From the NCBI GenBank assembly GCA_049511715.1, contig JBEKXU010000021.1:1-51748 (forward strand): a stretch of DNA of 51,748 nucleotides. Reading direction: 5' to 3'. The notes under the pieces are model-generated. The model was given only the letters and a program-made list of their open reading frames with translations. It was not told the origin of the DNA and ran no database searches. Made by a program: the position numbers and the translations under genes. Positions within the stretch are counted from its first letter, which is position 1. The number at the start of each line of letters is the position of its first letter. Below are positions 40,648 to 51,626 of this stretch, piece by piece. The DNA is from JBEKHT01 sp049511715. GTDB taxonomy: Bacteria; Chloroflexota; Anaerolineae; Anaerolineales; RBG-16-64-43.

Positions 40648-43209
40648 ATGGCTGACCCCAAAGGGAACGGCGGTTTGGATATCGGCACGGTCCAGATAGT
40701 GGACATCGACCGGCAGGTGCGCAGCGCCTACCTCGACTACGCCATGAGCGTGATCGTGGCCCGCGCCCTGCCCGATTCACGCGATGGCCTCAAGCCGGTG
40801 CACCGGCGCATCCTCTACGCCATGTACGACATGGGGGTGCGCGCGACCGGCGCCCACCGGAAATCCGCCCGCATCGTCGGCGACGTGCTGGGCAAGTACC
40901 ACCCCCACGGCGATATGGCAATCTACGACGCGATGGCGCGCCTGGCGCAGGATTTCTCCATGCGCTACCCGCTGGTGGACGGCCAGGGGAACTTCGGCTC
41001 GATCGACGGGGACGCTCCCGCGGCCATGCGCTATACCGAGGCGCGCCTGTCCCACCTGGCGGAGGAGATGCTGCTGGACATCGACAAGGAGACCGTCGAC
41101 TTTGCGGATAATTTCGACGGGACCCTGCGCGAGCCGCTGGTCCTGCCCTCCCGCCTCCCTAATCTGCTCCTCAACGGCTCCTCCGGGATCGCGGTGGGCA
41201 TGGCCACCAATGTTCCCCCCCACAACCTGCGCGAGCTGGCCTCCGCCATCAATTACCTGATCGAGCGCTACGATGAGATGGACGAGGTCACGGTCGAGGA
41301 CCTGATGCAGCACCTGCGCGGCCCCGACTTCCCCACCGGCGGGGTGATTGTGGGGACCGAGGGGATTATTTCGACCTACGCCACCGGCCGCGGTCGGGTT
41401 GTGGTGCGCGGGGTGGCGCGGATCGAGGAGATGAGCGGCGGCCGCTTCCGCATCGTGATCTCCGAGATCCCCTACCAGATCGGCAAAGGCACCCTGATCG
41501 AGCGCATCGCGGAGCTGGCGCGGGAGGGGCGCATCGATTCCATCTCCGACCTGCGCGACGAGTCCGACCGGCGCGGGATGAGCATCGTGCTGGAACTCAA
41601 GCGCACGGCGGCGCCGCGCCAGGTCCTCAACCAGCTCTACAAGTACACCCCGCTGCAAAGCACGTTCGGGGTCCAGATGCTGGCTCTGGTGGACGGCGAG
41701 CCGCGGTTGCTGACCCTCAAGCACGCCCTGCAGATCTATATCCAGCACCGCCAGAGCGTGATCACCCGCCGCTCGCAGTTCGATCTGGCGAAGGCGCGCG
41801 CCCGGGCCCATGTCCTGGACGGGCTGCTGCTGGCGCTGACGAACCTGGACGCGGTCATCAAGACTATCCGCGAGTCCAAGGATGCCGAGGTGGCCAAGAC
41901 CCACCTGATGCAGCGCTTCAAGCTTTCCGAGATCCAGGCGCAGGCCATCCTGGAGATGCAGCTACGGCGGCTGGCGGCCCTGGAGCGGCAGAAGATCGAG
42001 GAGGAGCACAAGGAGCTCCTCAAGACCATTGCTTACCTGGAGGACCTGCTGGCCCACCCCAAGAAGATCCTGGCGCTGATCCAGAAGGACCTCGGGGAAC
42101 TGTCCGCGAAGTACGGGGACGACCGCCGCACTCGCGTGGCGGCGGGGGCCACCGAAGAGCTGCGCGAGGAGGACCTGGTTCGCGACGAGGCCGTGGTCAT
42201 CTCCGTGACCCAGCGCGGATACATCAAGCGCGTTCCGGCCCGGCTGTATCGCACCCAAGGGCGGGGCGGCAAGGGGGTTACCGGCCATGAGCTGCGCGAG
42301 GAAGACGAGGTGACCTCTCTCTTCCCGGCTCGTTCCCTCGACTCGGTGCTTTTCTTTTCCGATCGCGGCAAGGTCTACTCTGAGAAGGCCCACCGCATTC
42401 CGGAGGCCGACCGGGCCGACCGAGGCAGTCCCATTGCGAACGTGCTGGCAATTTCGGGAGGCGAAACGATCACGGCGGCGGTTGCCGTGCGGAGCTTCCA
42501 GGCCAAGGGCTTCTGCATCATGGTGACCCGCCGGGGACGGATCAAGCGCGTCGCCCTCTCGGAATTTGAGTCGGTGCGGCCCTCCGGCCTGGTGGCCCTC
42601 TCCTTGGAGACGGGCGACACGCTGGGATGGGTCCGGGTTACGGACGGAACTCAAGAGATCATCCTGGTGACGGAAAAGGGGCGCGCCCTGCGCTACTCGG
42701 AGAAGTTGGTGCGGTCCATGGGCCGGCAGGCGGCCGGGGTGAATGCGATTCGATTGGGGCCGGAGGACTTCGTCACCTCTATGGATGTGGTCGATCTGCG
42801 AGCCGATCTGCTGGTGGTGACAACCGGCGGGTACGGCAAGCGCACGCCTCTGAAGGAATACGCCCCCAAGGGCCGCGCCACCGGCGGGGTCGCGACCCTG
42901 GCTCAAAAGTTCATCGGCGTCACGGGGACGATTGCATCCGCACGCGTGGTCCACGAGGATGACGAGGTCATGGTCATTACCTCGGGCGGGGTCGCCCTGC
43001 GGGTTCGGGTCAAGCAGATCCGCCGCGCGGGACGCGCGACGATGGGGACCCGGGTGATGAAGCTCAAGGAAGGGGATTCCGTCGCCTCGCTGGCCCGCAT
43101 CGCGGCCGAAGACCTGCCGGATGAGAACGGCAACGAGGGCGGTGAAGGCCTGCAGGACACGGTTCCGGAGGCGCCTCCGGCGGCGCCAAGCGAAGGCGCC
43201 GACAACTAA
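40648..43209 (+). CDS. gyrA: DNA gyrase subunit A
   Basis: A protein of 853 residues. The breakage-reunion domain has LPDSRDGLKPVHRRILYAMY, the catalytic Tyr129 in AAMRYTEARLS, and the quinolone-pocket segment HPHGDMAIYDAMARLAQ. There Met90 stands where E. coli has Ser83, while Asp94 matches Asp87. The C-terminal six-bladed DNA-wrapping domain starts near residue 500 and carries a GyrA-box-like QGRGGKG, favouring gyrase over topoisomerase IV. The C-terminus is acidic. gyrB is not in the window. The start directly follows a TATAAT, and a strong terminator lies after the stop. Confidence 0.95.
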   Translation: MADPKGNGGLDIGTVQIVDIDRQVRSAYLDYAMSVIVARALPDSRDGLKPVHRRILYAMYDMGVRATGAHRKSARIVGDVLGKYHPHGDMAIYDAMARLAQDFSMRYPLVDGQGNFGSIDGDAPAAMRYTEARLSHLAEEMLLDIDKETVDFADNFDGTLREPLVLPSRLPNLLLNGSSGIAVGMATNVPPHNLRELASAINYLIERYDEMDEVTVEDLMQHLRGPDFPTGGVIVGTEGIISTYATGRGRVVVRGVARIEEMSGGRFRIVISEIPYQIGKGTLIERIAELAREGRIDSISDLRDESDRRGMSIVLELKRTAAPRQVLNQLYKYTPLQSTFGVQMLALVDGEPRLLTLKHALQIYIQHRQSVITRRSQFDLAKARARAHVLDGLLLALTNLDAVIKTIRESKDAEVAKTHLMQRFKLSEIQAQAILEMQLRRLAALERQKIEEEHKELLKTIAYLEDLLAHPKKILALIQKDLGELSAKYGDDRRTRVAAGATEELREEDLVRDEAVVISVTQRGYIKRVPARLYRTQGRGGKGVTGHELREEDEVTSLFPARSLDSVLFFSDRGKVYSEKAHRIPEADRADRGSPIANVLAISGGETITAAVAVRSFQAKGFCIMVTRRGRIKRVALSEFESVRPSGLVALSLETGDTLGWVRVTDGTQEIILVTEKGRALRYSEKLVRSMGRQAAGVNAIRLGPEDFVTSMDVVDLRADLLVVTTGGYGKRTPLKEYAPKGRATGGVATLAQKFIGVTGTIASARVVHEDDEVMVITSGGVALRVRVKQIRRAGRATMGTRVMKLKEGDSVASLARIAAEDLPDENGNEGGEGLQDTVPEAPPAAPSEGADN

Positions 43210-43266
43210 ACCGCCGCGGATAGTCGCAGGGGGATCAGGGTGGAGGGGGACCCTTTCTGGAGTTTG

Positions 43267-43297
43267 CCCCGCCTCAGAAGAGGCGGGGTTTCTTTTT
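43267..43297 (+). terminator. Intrinsic terminator of gyrA
   Basis: CCCCGCCTC-AGAA-GAGGCGGGG followed by TTTCTTTTT, 58 bp after the gyrA stop. Confidence 0.95.
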
Positions 43298-43484
43298 CGC
43301 GCGGAATATCGAAGGATCATGGGCTGCCGGCCCCTGGCTGCAAGATAAGGAAGCTCAATGCCACGAGGAAATGTGGCGAGAGCTGTCCCAGGCCGGGCTG
43401 ACGATCCGCGTTGGGGCGAGGGAGAATCCGCCAGGTGGCGGGCCGATGATTGACCGCCGCTGAGGTCGCGCGAGAGCCGCCGGG

Positions 43485-44645
43485 CTACCCCACGAGGGGG
43501 TTGGGTCCGTGGGGGAAGAGGGTGGTCATCAGGTGCCGGGCCAGGATCACGATCGTGCCCAGCTGAACGAAGGCCAAGACCGAATAGGAGACAGGCGTGA
43601 CCGCGAACAGGTAAGGCAGGTAGGAAAAGAGAGAAACGCCGCCCACCAGGATCGGGACGAAGAAGTAGGAGGGGAAATAGAAGGCGAAGAGGATGGAGAG
43701 CACATCCGCGGCAAAAAAGAAGCGTTCATGCATTTCGGGCAGGACGAAGGGCATAAGAAGGACGGAGAAGGTAGCGAGTTGGACCACGACCGGGGTGGTC
43801 AGCGGGGTGCGTCTCCTGGAGGCGACCAGGATGTACAGACAGACCATGGCGAAGGCGAAAACCAGGCTTGCGGGAAGCAACTCGGCGAAGAACCGATTCG
43901 GAATCCAGGCGTAAAGGCTGGCCGCGTTATCGGATAATAGGGGGAAGGCTGCGGTTTGTCCAAAGTAGACGGTCAAAAGATCGTGAAGAGGGGAGCCCAG
44001 AGCCCAAGCGGGCACAATCGAGACGAGGTAGGGGACGGGGATGAGCAGTAGGGTCTTCCAGGGAAGAGCGCGGCGCAGGCAGAGCACGATCAAGAGGGGG
44101 GCAAGAAAGATCGCCTGGAGTTTCACGGCGAGGGCTAGTCCAAAACAGAGCGTCGCGGCCCAATGGTGTTCGGTGGCCAGGAAGTAGACGCAGGCGACGA
44201 GCCAGACGGTATACACCATGTCGTTCTGGCCCCACACGGAGGAATTGAGAATCACGGTCGGGGCGAACAGGAAGGCGATCAGGGCGAGGATGGGGGCATA
44301 TCCGTCTCGAAAGCGGAGGGACACGACGCGGTAGACGAAAAAGGAGCAAACGAAGTCGAAGGCGATCGAGATCAGCTTGATGGCCAGGACGCTGGAGATG
44401 GGGGGTGTGATCAGGCTCACCAGGCCCAACAGGTAGCTGTATAGAGGGGGGTAGGTCGTGAACGTCGTACCGTAAGCCAGGATTCCATGCTTCTTGACAT
44501 GAAGGAGCCAGGTCAGGAGCGACGACATGTCGTGGCTCATGAAGGGCGAAAGAAGCAAGCGCAGGAGCAGAGCCAGGGCAATGAAGAAGGCCAGAACAGC
44601 GGCCTTTTCCATGAATACGGGATTGATCCTCCGGCGCCAATTCAT
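43485..44645 (-). CDS. Polytopic GT-C type glycosyltransferase (mannosyltransferase-like)
   Basis: A protein of 386 residues with about ten membrane helices. A first extracytoplasmic loop has aspartate in SPFMSHDMSSLLTWL. The pattern TTYPPLYSYLLG and the signature NSSVWGQNDMVYT, with LPEMHERFFFAADV later, match GT87/PIG-M-like integral membrane glycosyltransferases that use polyprenyl-phosphate sugars. It probably adds a sugar to a lipid-linked or cell-surface acceptor. GAGGAGG lies 10 bp before the ATG, slightly long spacing. The gene stands alone on the minus strand between two plus-strand units. Confidence 0.8.
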   Translation of the reverse strand: MNWRRRINPVFMEKAAVLAFFIALALLLRLLLSPFMSHDMSSLLTWLLHVKKHGILAYGTTFTTYPPLYSYLLGLVSLITPPISSVLAIKLISIAFDFVCSFFVYRVVSLRFRDGYAPILALIAFLFAPTVILNSSVWGQNDMVYTVWLVACVYFLATEHHWAATLCFGLALAVKLQAIFLAPLLIVLCLRRALPWKTLLLIPVPYLVSIVPAWALGSPLHDLLTVYFGQTAAFPLLSDNAASLYAWIPNRFFAELLPASLVFAFAMVCLYILVASRRRTPLTTPVVVQLATFSVLLMPFVLPEMHERFFFAADVLSILFAFYFPSYFFVPILVGGVSLFSYLPYLFAVTPVSYSVLAFVQLGTIVILARHLMTTLFPHGPNPLVG

Positions 44646-44925
44646 CAGCGAACGACCTCCTCACGCCCTCTGGGGCCGCAGCGCCCTCCGCCACTCAGAT
44701 GAGCCTCAAGGGTTCATTCTGACACCCTCGTACAGCTTTGGCAAGCCGCAGCCAATGCGCGGTGGCATACCCGCCTGAGGTGACGTCCCTTAGCCCAGGG
44801 GGCCCAATTTGCGGATTGGCCGGGCCCAACAGCCACTCTGAACCCACACGCCGGTCAAGGCAGAGAGATCAGTTCGGAGCTGGACGCGGCTCGGTCCGTG
44901 CGCTGCCGCCCTCACCGCCCTCGAG

Positions 44926-44931
44926 TATACT
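44926..44931 (+). promoter_or_regulatory. -10 element of the small-protein/nucleotidyltransferase pair
   Basis: TATACT ending 6 bp before the ATG at 44938. This is the leaderless arrangement seen elsewhere in the window. Confidence 0.5.
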
Positions 44932-44937
44932 TGCCCT

Positions 44938-45150
44938 ATGACCTCCGCCGCGTTCCCGCCGCTCGACCGATCGGTGTTCAGCGTGGTTTCTCTCCACGAT
45001 CGTTCCGATGATCTGGAATTCTGGCTGGTGCGGAGCCACGAGGACCGCCTCGGGGCGATTGAGGTCTCCCGCCGCATGGTCTATGGCTACGACTGGTCTT
45101 CCGCCCGACTTCAAAGAGTTCTTGAAATTGCTCCATTCCCACGGGGTTGA
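44938..45150 (+). CDS. Small partner protein of a nucleotidyltransferase
   Basis: A protein of 70 residues (DRSVFSVVSLHDRSDDLEFW then GAIEVSRRMVYGYDWSSARL and QRVLEIA). It recalls a small conserved protein found immediately upstream of MNT/DUF6036-type nucleotidyltransferases in many metagenomic Chloroflexota and Planctomycetota genomes. The two frames overlap here by 68 bp in the same way. It may be the toxin or antitoxin half of a two-gene module; this is inference from gene order only. The start is supported by the -10 box directly upstream. Confidence 0.6.
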   Translation: MTSAAFPPLDRSVFSVVSLHDRSDDLEFWLVRSHEDRLGAIEVSRRMVYGYDWSSARLQRVLEIAPFPRG

Positions 45151-45532
45151 GTACCTTCTCGTGGGCGGTTACGCGGTCGGCCTGCATGGACATCCCCGGG
45201 CCACGGCGGGCCTGGATGTCTGGGTGGGCCTCGGCGAGGAAAACGCAGGGCGCCTGGTGGAAGTTCTTGAGAAGTTCGGCTTCAATCCGCCTCAGCTTTC
45301 CCCCGGCCTTTTCCTCCAGCCGGACCGGGTCGTGCGTATGGGGGTGCCGCCCGTCCGGATCGAGATCCTCACGACCATCTCCGGGGTTGACTTCCCCTCA
45401 TGCTACGCCCGAAGGCAAACGAAAACTCTGGATGGTGTCCCGGTCAGCCTGATCAGCCTGGCGGACCTCAAAGCGACCAAAAAGGCCGCCGGCCGCCATC
45501 AGGATCTCAGCGACCTCGAACATCTCCCCTGA
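45083..45532 (+). CDS. MNT/DUF6036-like nucleotidyltransferase with altered catalytic motif
   Basis: A protein of 149 residues with the minimal nucleotidyltransferase pattern EYLLVGGYAVGLHGHPRATA followed by GLDVWV (about residues 22-47). The family pattern has Asp-x-Asp where this protein has Gly-Leu-Asp: the codon at 45209-45211 is GGC, one base from GAC. The first metal-binding aspartate is therefore missing, and catalysis is doubtful. The rest, including VSLISLADLKATKKAAGRHQ and DLSDLEHL, is intact, so the fold and an antitoxin-like binding role could persist. The ATG at 45083 lies inside the upstream small gene. Confidence 0.75.
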   Translation: MATTGLPPDFKEFLKLLHSHGVEYLLVGGYAVGLHGHPRATAGLDVWVGLGEENAGRLVEVLEKFGFNPPQLSPGLFLQPDRVVRMGVPPVRIEILTTISGVDFPSCYARRQTKTLDGVPVSLISLADLKATKKAAGRHQDLSDLEHLP

Positions 45533-45624
45533 TCTACTTGCGAACCACTTGTGAGAGGCGCTACCCGAGGGCCGAGGGCCAAGCTCTCCCTTGCGGTTGG
45601 GGTGCCGGTGCGCTGTTCGGGCGG

Positions 45625-46443
45625 TCAACGTAATGTCAGGACGGATCCTGCCCAGTGGGCGGCCAAGGGCTTGGCGTGTAGGCCCAGAAGCCCATCGAGC
45701 GCGGCTTCGAGTGCGGCGGGGTCCCCGCTGGTAACGTAAACCGGCTCGGCGCTGCTCTGTGAGGAACACAAAAGCCCTCGCTCCTCGAGCACCCGCCGCA
45801 CCTGACGCGCCACGGCCGGGGCCGGGTCAATGATCTCCACCCCGGGACCGGCCGCTTCGCGGATGGCCTTCAGGGCAAAGGGGTAATGCGTGCATCCCAG
45901 CACCAGGGAATCGATGCCCGCCTCACGCAGGGGTGTGAGGCAGTCCTGGAGCAGCTGGCGTACATCCTCTCCGTCCACGTTGCCGCGCTCGATCTCTTCC
46001 ACCAGGCCCGGACAAGTCTGGGTCAGCACACGCACGCCTTGGGCGTGGCGGTCGACGACGCTGGCAAAGAGGTCCCCCTCAAAGGTGGCCGGGGTGGCGA
46101 GGACGCCGATCGTGCGTCTGCGGCTGCGCTCGGCCGCAGGTTTCACGGCGGGTTCCATTCCCACGAAGGGGGTATCGGGGAAGGTCGAGCGCAGGTGCTT
46201 GAGGGCGGCCGCGGAGGCCGTATTGCAAGCCACGACGATGATCTTGCTGCTCTGCTGGAGCAAGAAGCGCGCAATGCCCACGGCGAAAGAGCGCACCTGC
46301 TCTAGGGACCTAGGTCCATAGGGGACATGGGCCTGATCGGCGAAGTAGATCAGCGCCTCCGCCGGGAGCAGGGCGCGGATCTCACGCAGGACGGACAGAC
46401 CGCCGACGCCGGAATCGAAGACGCCAATGGGAGCGTTGGACAT
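45625..46443 (-). CDS. murI: Glutamate racemase
   Basis: A protein of 272 residues that converts L- to D-glutamate for peptidoglycan. It has the N-terminal IGVFDSGVGGLSVLREI, first catalytic Cys in VVACNTASAAAL, and second catalytic Cys in LVLGCTHYPF. Both cysteines and the paired Asp/His residues are present. The ATG at 46443 lies only 6 bp downstream of a TATAAT box, with no ribosome binding site, so leaderless translation is likely. Confidence 0.95.
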   Translation of the reverse strand: MSNAPIGVFDSGVGGLSVLREIRALLPAEALIYFADQAHVPYGPRSLEQVRSFAVGIARFLLQQSSKIIVVACNTASAAALKHLRSTFPDTPFVGMEPAVKPAAERSRRRTIGVLATPATFEGDLFASVVDRHAQGVRVLTQTCPGLVEEIERGNVDGEDVRQLLQDCLTPLREAGIDSLVLGCTHYPFALKAIREAAGPGVEIIDPAPAVARQVRRVLEERGLLCSSQSSAEPVYVTSGDPAALEAALDGLLGLHAKPLAAHWAGSVLTLR

Positions 46444-46449
46444 AGGCTG

Positions 46450-46455
46450 ATTATA
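46450..46455 (-). promoter_or_regulatory. -10 element of murI
   Basis: TATAAT on the minus strand ending 6 bp before the ATG. It is located in the 72-bp gap after the amidotransferase-like gene. Confidence 0.65.
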
Positions 46456-46515
46456 TTCGGGCCCAATGGGCCCGGGAGGCCGGCAGGAATTCTCGCGGGG
46501 CCGGGTCCGCGCGGC

Positions 46516-47232
46516 TCAGTTCGAGCCGGCCGCTTGCACCAAACCCGCAAACAGGCGCTGCATGGATGCTTGGCGCAGGAGTTCCTCGGGGTGCCATTGG
46601 ACCCCCAGGCCGTAGGGATGATCGGGGAGTTCCAGGGCCTCGATGACGCCGTCGGGTGCACGGGCAACGACCCGCAGGCCGGGTGCTGGGGCGAGCACAG
46701 CCTGATGATGAAGGCTGTTGACCTGGAGATCCTGCTCGCCGAGGACCGCGGCCAGACAAGACGAGGGATCCACCGCAATCGAGTGCGCGAGATGGTCGCG
46801 GGGGGAAGTATCTGGGGCGTCGTGGGGCAGCGCCCCGGGGACTTCGCTCGCGATATCGAGGATCAGGCTGCCGCCCAGGGCGGCGTTGAGCACCTGAACT
46901 CCTCGACAGATGCCGAGAAACGGCTTGCCCTCGGCAGCCGCCCAGCGCACGAGGGCAAACTCGAGGGCGTCGCGCGGCTCATCCGGCTGGTAGAGCTGCG
47001 GGTGCGGTGGAATGCCCAGCCGCAGGTGCGAAATGTCCCCTCCCCCTGGGAAGAGCAGGCCGTCGACTCTGTCGAACACCTCTCGCAGCGCATCCTCGGC
47101 CAGCCCCACGGGAATCATGAGCGGGGCGGCCCCGGCCTGGGTCAGGGCGTCCAGGTAGGAGCGCGAGACGCCGGTCAGGTTGCGCGGCCCGTTTGTCGAT
47201 CGGGAGGTGACGCCGATCAGGGGAAAGGACAT
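46516..47232 (-). CDS. Class I glutamine amidotransferase-like hydrolase (PuuD-like)
   Basis: A protein of 238 residues of the peptidase C26 / gamma-glutamyl-GABA hydrolase group. It has GLLFPGGGDISHLRLG, the nucleophile Cys in PFLGICRGVQVLNAA, and the catalytic His-Glu in VQWHPEELL. The best-known member releases GABA from gamma-glutamyl-GABA in putrescine catabolism. No other putrescine genes are nearby, so the substrate is open. The ATG at 47232 is only 8 bp past an apparent terminator and has no ribosome binding site, so the true start or transcript arrangement is uncertain. Confidence 0.85.
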   Translation of the reverse strand: MSFPLIGVTSRSTNGPRNLTGVSRSYLDALTQAGAAPLMIPVGLAEDALREVFDRVDGLLFPGGGDISHLRLGIPPHPQLYQPDEPRDALEFALVRWAAAEGKPFLGICRGVQVLNAALGGSLILDIASEVPGALPHDAPDTSPRDHLAHSIAVDPSSCLAAVLGEQDLQVNSLHHQAVLAPAPGLRVVARAPDGVIEALELPDHPYGLGVQWHPEELLRQASMQRLFAGLVQAAGSN

Positions 47233-47239
47233 GGGACGA

Positions 47240-47268
47240 GAAAGGGCGCGGCCTTGCGGCCCCGCCCT
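47240..47268 (-). terminator. Intrinsic terminator after rplS
   Basis: On the minus strand AGGGCGGGGCC pairs with GGCCGCGCCCT (one mismatch) around GCAA, followed by TTCTC. It lies 50 bp after the rplS stop and directly before the next gene. Confidence 0.65.
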
Positions 47269-47319
47269 GGATGCCTCCAACCCGACGAACCCTTCCGCAG
47301 CGGGCGGAGCGGGCAACAG

Positions 47320-47679
47320 TTACTCTTGAGGAGTCTCGGTCTTGCTGCGCAGGCGCGCCCGCTTGCCGCGAAGGCCGCGCAGGAAGTAGAGCTGCGCACG
47401 GCGCACCCGGGAGCGCCTCTGGACCAGGACACGCTCGATATTCGGAGAGCGCAGAGCAAAGGTCCGCTCCACGCCGATGCCGTGGGCGGCTACGCGGCGC
47501 ACGGTAAAGGAGGCCTGGCTGCCCCCCTTGCGCACCCGGATAATGGTCCCGCGGAATTCCTGGATGCGCTCTTTGTCGCCCTCTTTGATGCGAACGTGAA
47601 CGTTGACTGTGTCGCCCGCTCGCAGCTCCGGCACCTCGGGATTGGCAGGGGGCTCCAGTGCCCTCATTAGATCAGTCAT
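47320..47679 (-). CDS. rplS: Large ribosomal subunit protein bL19
   Basis: A protein of 119 residues. The L19 pattern is complete: PELRAGDTVNVHVRIKEGDK, then RIQEFRGTIIRVRKGGSQAS, FTVRRVAAHGIGVERTFALR and SPNIERVLVQRRSRVRRAQL. The C-terminus is basic. It lies at the 30S-50S interface. The ATG at 47679 has only a weak upstream GGGG. A TATAAT at 47735-47740 gives a leader of about 50 nt. The usual partners rpsP, rimM and trmD are absent; acnA is upstream instead. Confidence 0.96.
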   Translation of the reverse strand: MTDLMRALEPPANPEVPELRAGDTVNVHVRIKEGDKERIQEFRGTIIRVRKGGSQASFTVRRVAAHGIGVERTFALRSPNIERVLVQRRSRVRRAQLYFLRGLRGKRARLRSKTETPQE

Positions 47680-47734
47680 TGAATACCCCGCATTCAGCAA
47701 TTCGCCGCCCACCGGTTTCTTGGACGGCGAGCGG

Positions 47735-47740
47735 ATTATA
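47735..47740 (-). promoter_or_regulatory. -10 element of rplS
   Basis: GGTATAATC on the minus strand, 56 bp before the ATG, so rplS need not depend on acnA transcription. Confidence 0.6.
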
Positions 47741-47926
47741 CCATGGCCTGCCCGACCATTTGGTCCGCTTGCCGCGGATGGTGTCCTTGGGCCGACCAGG
47801 GAACAATGCTGCGCGCTAGCGGCTCTCGCTGCGGCAGGTTGCGGCGGGTTGAGGGAATGCTGGAAGGCTTGTCGCCTGGGGGGTGCCCTTAGAGTTTCGC
47901 CCCGGAGGAGCATGGGAATCTGGCCA

Positions 47927-47942
47927 GGTCTCGATTGAGACC
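47927..47942 (-). other. Small hairpin after acnA
   Basis: GGTCTC-AATC/GATT-GAGACC palindrome 12 bp after the acnA stop. It has a stem of 6 bp and no long T-run, so termination is uncertain. Confidence 0.35.
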
Positions 47943-47953
47943 AAATAGGGTCT

Positions 47954-50668
<2,715 letters not shown>

Positions 50669-50722
50669 ATTCCCTTGGCTCCCTCGCCCGCCGCCAAATC
50701 ATTCCGGCAGACCATTGAGGGC

Positions 50723-50750
50723 ATTATAGCCTCCGGGTCCGTGCGATCAA
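50723..50750 (-). promoter_or_regulatory. Promoter of acnA
   Basis: TTGATC (50745-50750) and TATAAT (50723-50728) on the minus strand, 16 bp apart; leader about 50 nt. Confidence 0.65.
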
Positions 50751-50994
50751 TGTTCTTTCGGCGATGAGCGCATCGGGGAATGCGATGAATGGACCCGCCC
50801 CGGGCTCGCCTGGAGGCGGCCGGAAGCTCGCCGTAAGGACCATTGTTGATCGCGCTCAAGTAGCTTTCTGGAGCCTCGGGCATCATGAGGAGGAAGGCTG
50901 CGGATGCCCGATCCGTCGGTTCGCGAATCGAGCGGCCGTCCCAATTGAGTTCCTGCCGGATCTGGCGATACACGGCGTCGCGCGCTTGTGCAAG
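50751..50994. other. Region upstream of acnA with no clear gene
   Basis: Overlapping minus-strand frames are open here (one from a GTG near 50973, NWDGRSIREPTDRASAAFLL), but none has a ribosome binding site or a family match. It may be the broken continuation of the hypothetical ORF to its right. Confidence 0.3.
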
Positions 50995-51378
50995 CTATCT
51001 GTAGGGGGTCGACAGATCACGGTCGAGGTCGTGCTCGGAGACCCGTAGCTGCGGAGCCTCGGGGTCCGTGAGGTCCAGGTCCCGGAGGGTGGAGGCAAGC
51101 CAGCCCGGAGCGGTGAGCCAGGAAAGGCAGGCGGAGAGGCTGCGGTCCCCTGGAAGAGGTGGTAGCCGGCCGACCAACACCTCGTACGCCGGCCACACAA
51201 AATGGGCCAGGAATAGCATCGCCCCAGGCCTCAGGTAGGGCTTGTAGCCGAAACGGACCTGCTCGAGGAGCAGGCGGGTGTAGTAGGCGACCAGGAGAAC
51301 AGAGTCCGTCCGGGGGTCGCGATACCTCCTCAGGCGGGCCGGCCAGGTCCGACCGCGCTGGGGCAACGCAACTGGCAA
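50995..51378 (-). CDS. Hypothetical protein, possibly truncated
   Basis: An open frame of 127 residues from a TTG, with no evident ribosome binding site. Its composition is protein-like (SVLLVAYYTRLLLEQVRFGY, then KPYLRPGAMLFLAHFVWP), but I do not recognise a family. An in-frame TGA lies about 30 bp upstream. It sits next to the terminal repeat, so it may be a gene fragment left by insertion. Confidence that it is expressed is low. Confidence 0.3.
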   Translation of the reverse strand: MPVALPQRGRTWPARLRRYRDPRTDSVLLVAYYTRLLLEQVRFGYKPYLRPGAMLFLAHFVWPAYEVLVGRLPPLPGDRSLSACLSWLTAPGWLASTLRDLDLTDPEAPQLRVSEHDLDRDLSTPYR

Positions 51379-51626
51379 TCTTGTGGAGGCTGGAGTTGCA
51401 GCCCGTAGACCATGATGTCATGGTGGTCGGCAGGTCGGTCGCCGGCCTGCGCCGGGCTGCGCGAATCCGCTGTCTTTCGGCACGCCGATGCGAACCTTGA
51501 TGCTCACGCCTCAGCTTGCGAGTCCCCTCTCCCTCTGCCCCGGCGATACGTCTGCTGCCGCGTTGGCGGCATGCCGCTGCACTCGCGTCACGTGTGCGGA
51601 AAGAGGAACCCTCAGGTTCCGCCACC

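Noticed and set aside
41962..43320. A 452-codon minus-strand open frame across gyrA
   Set aside because: It is antisense to gyrA, and its composition is an artefact of GC-rich codon bias.
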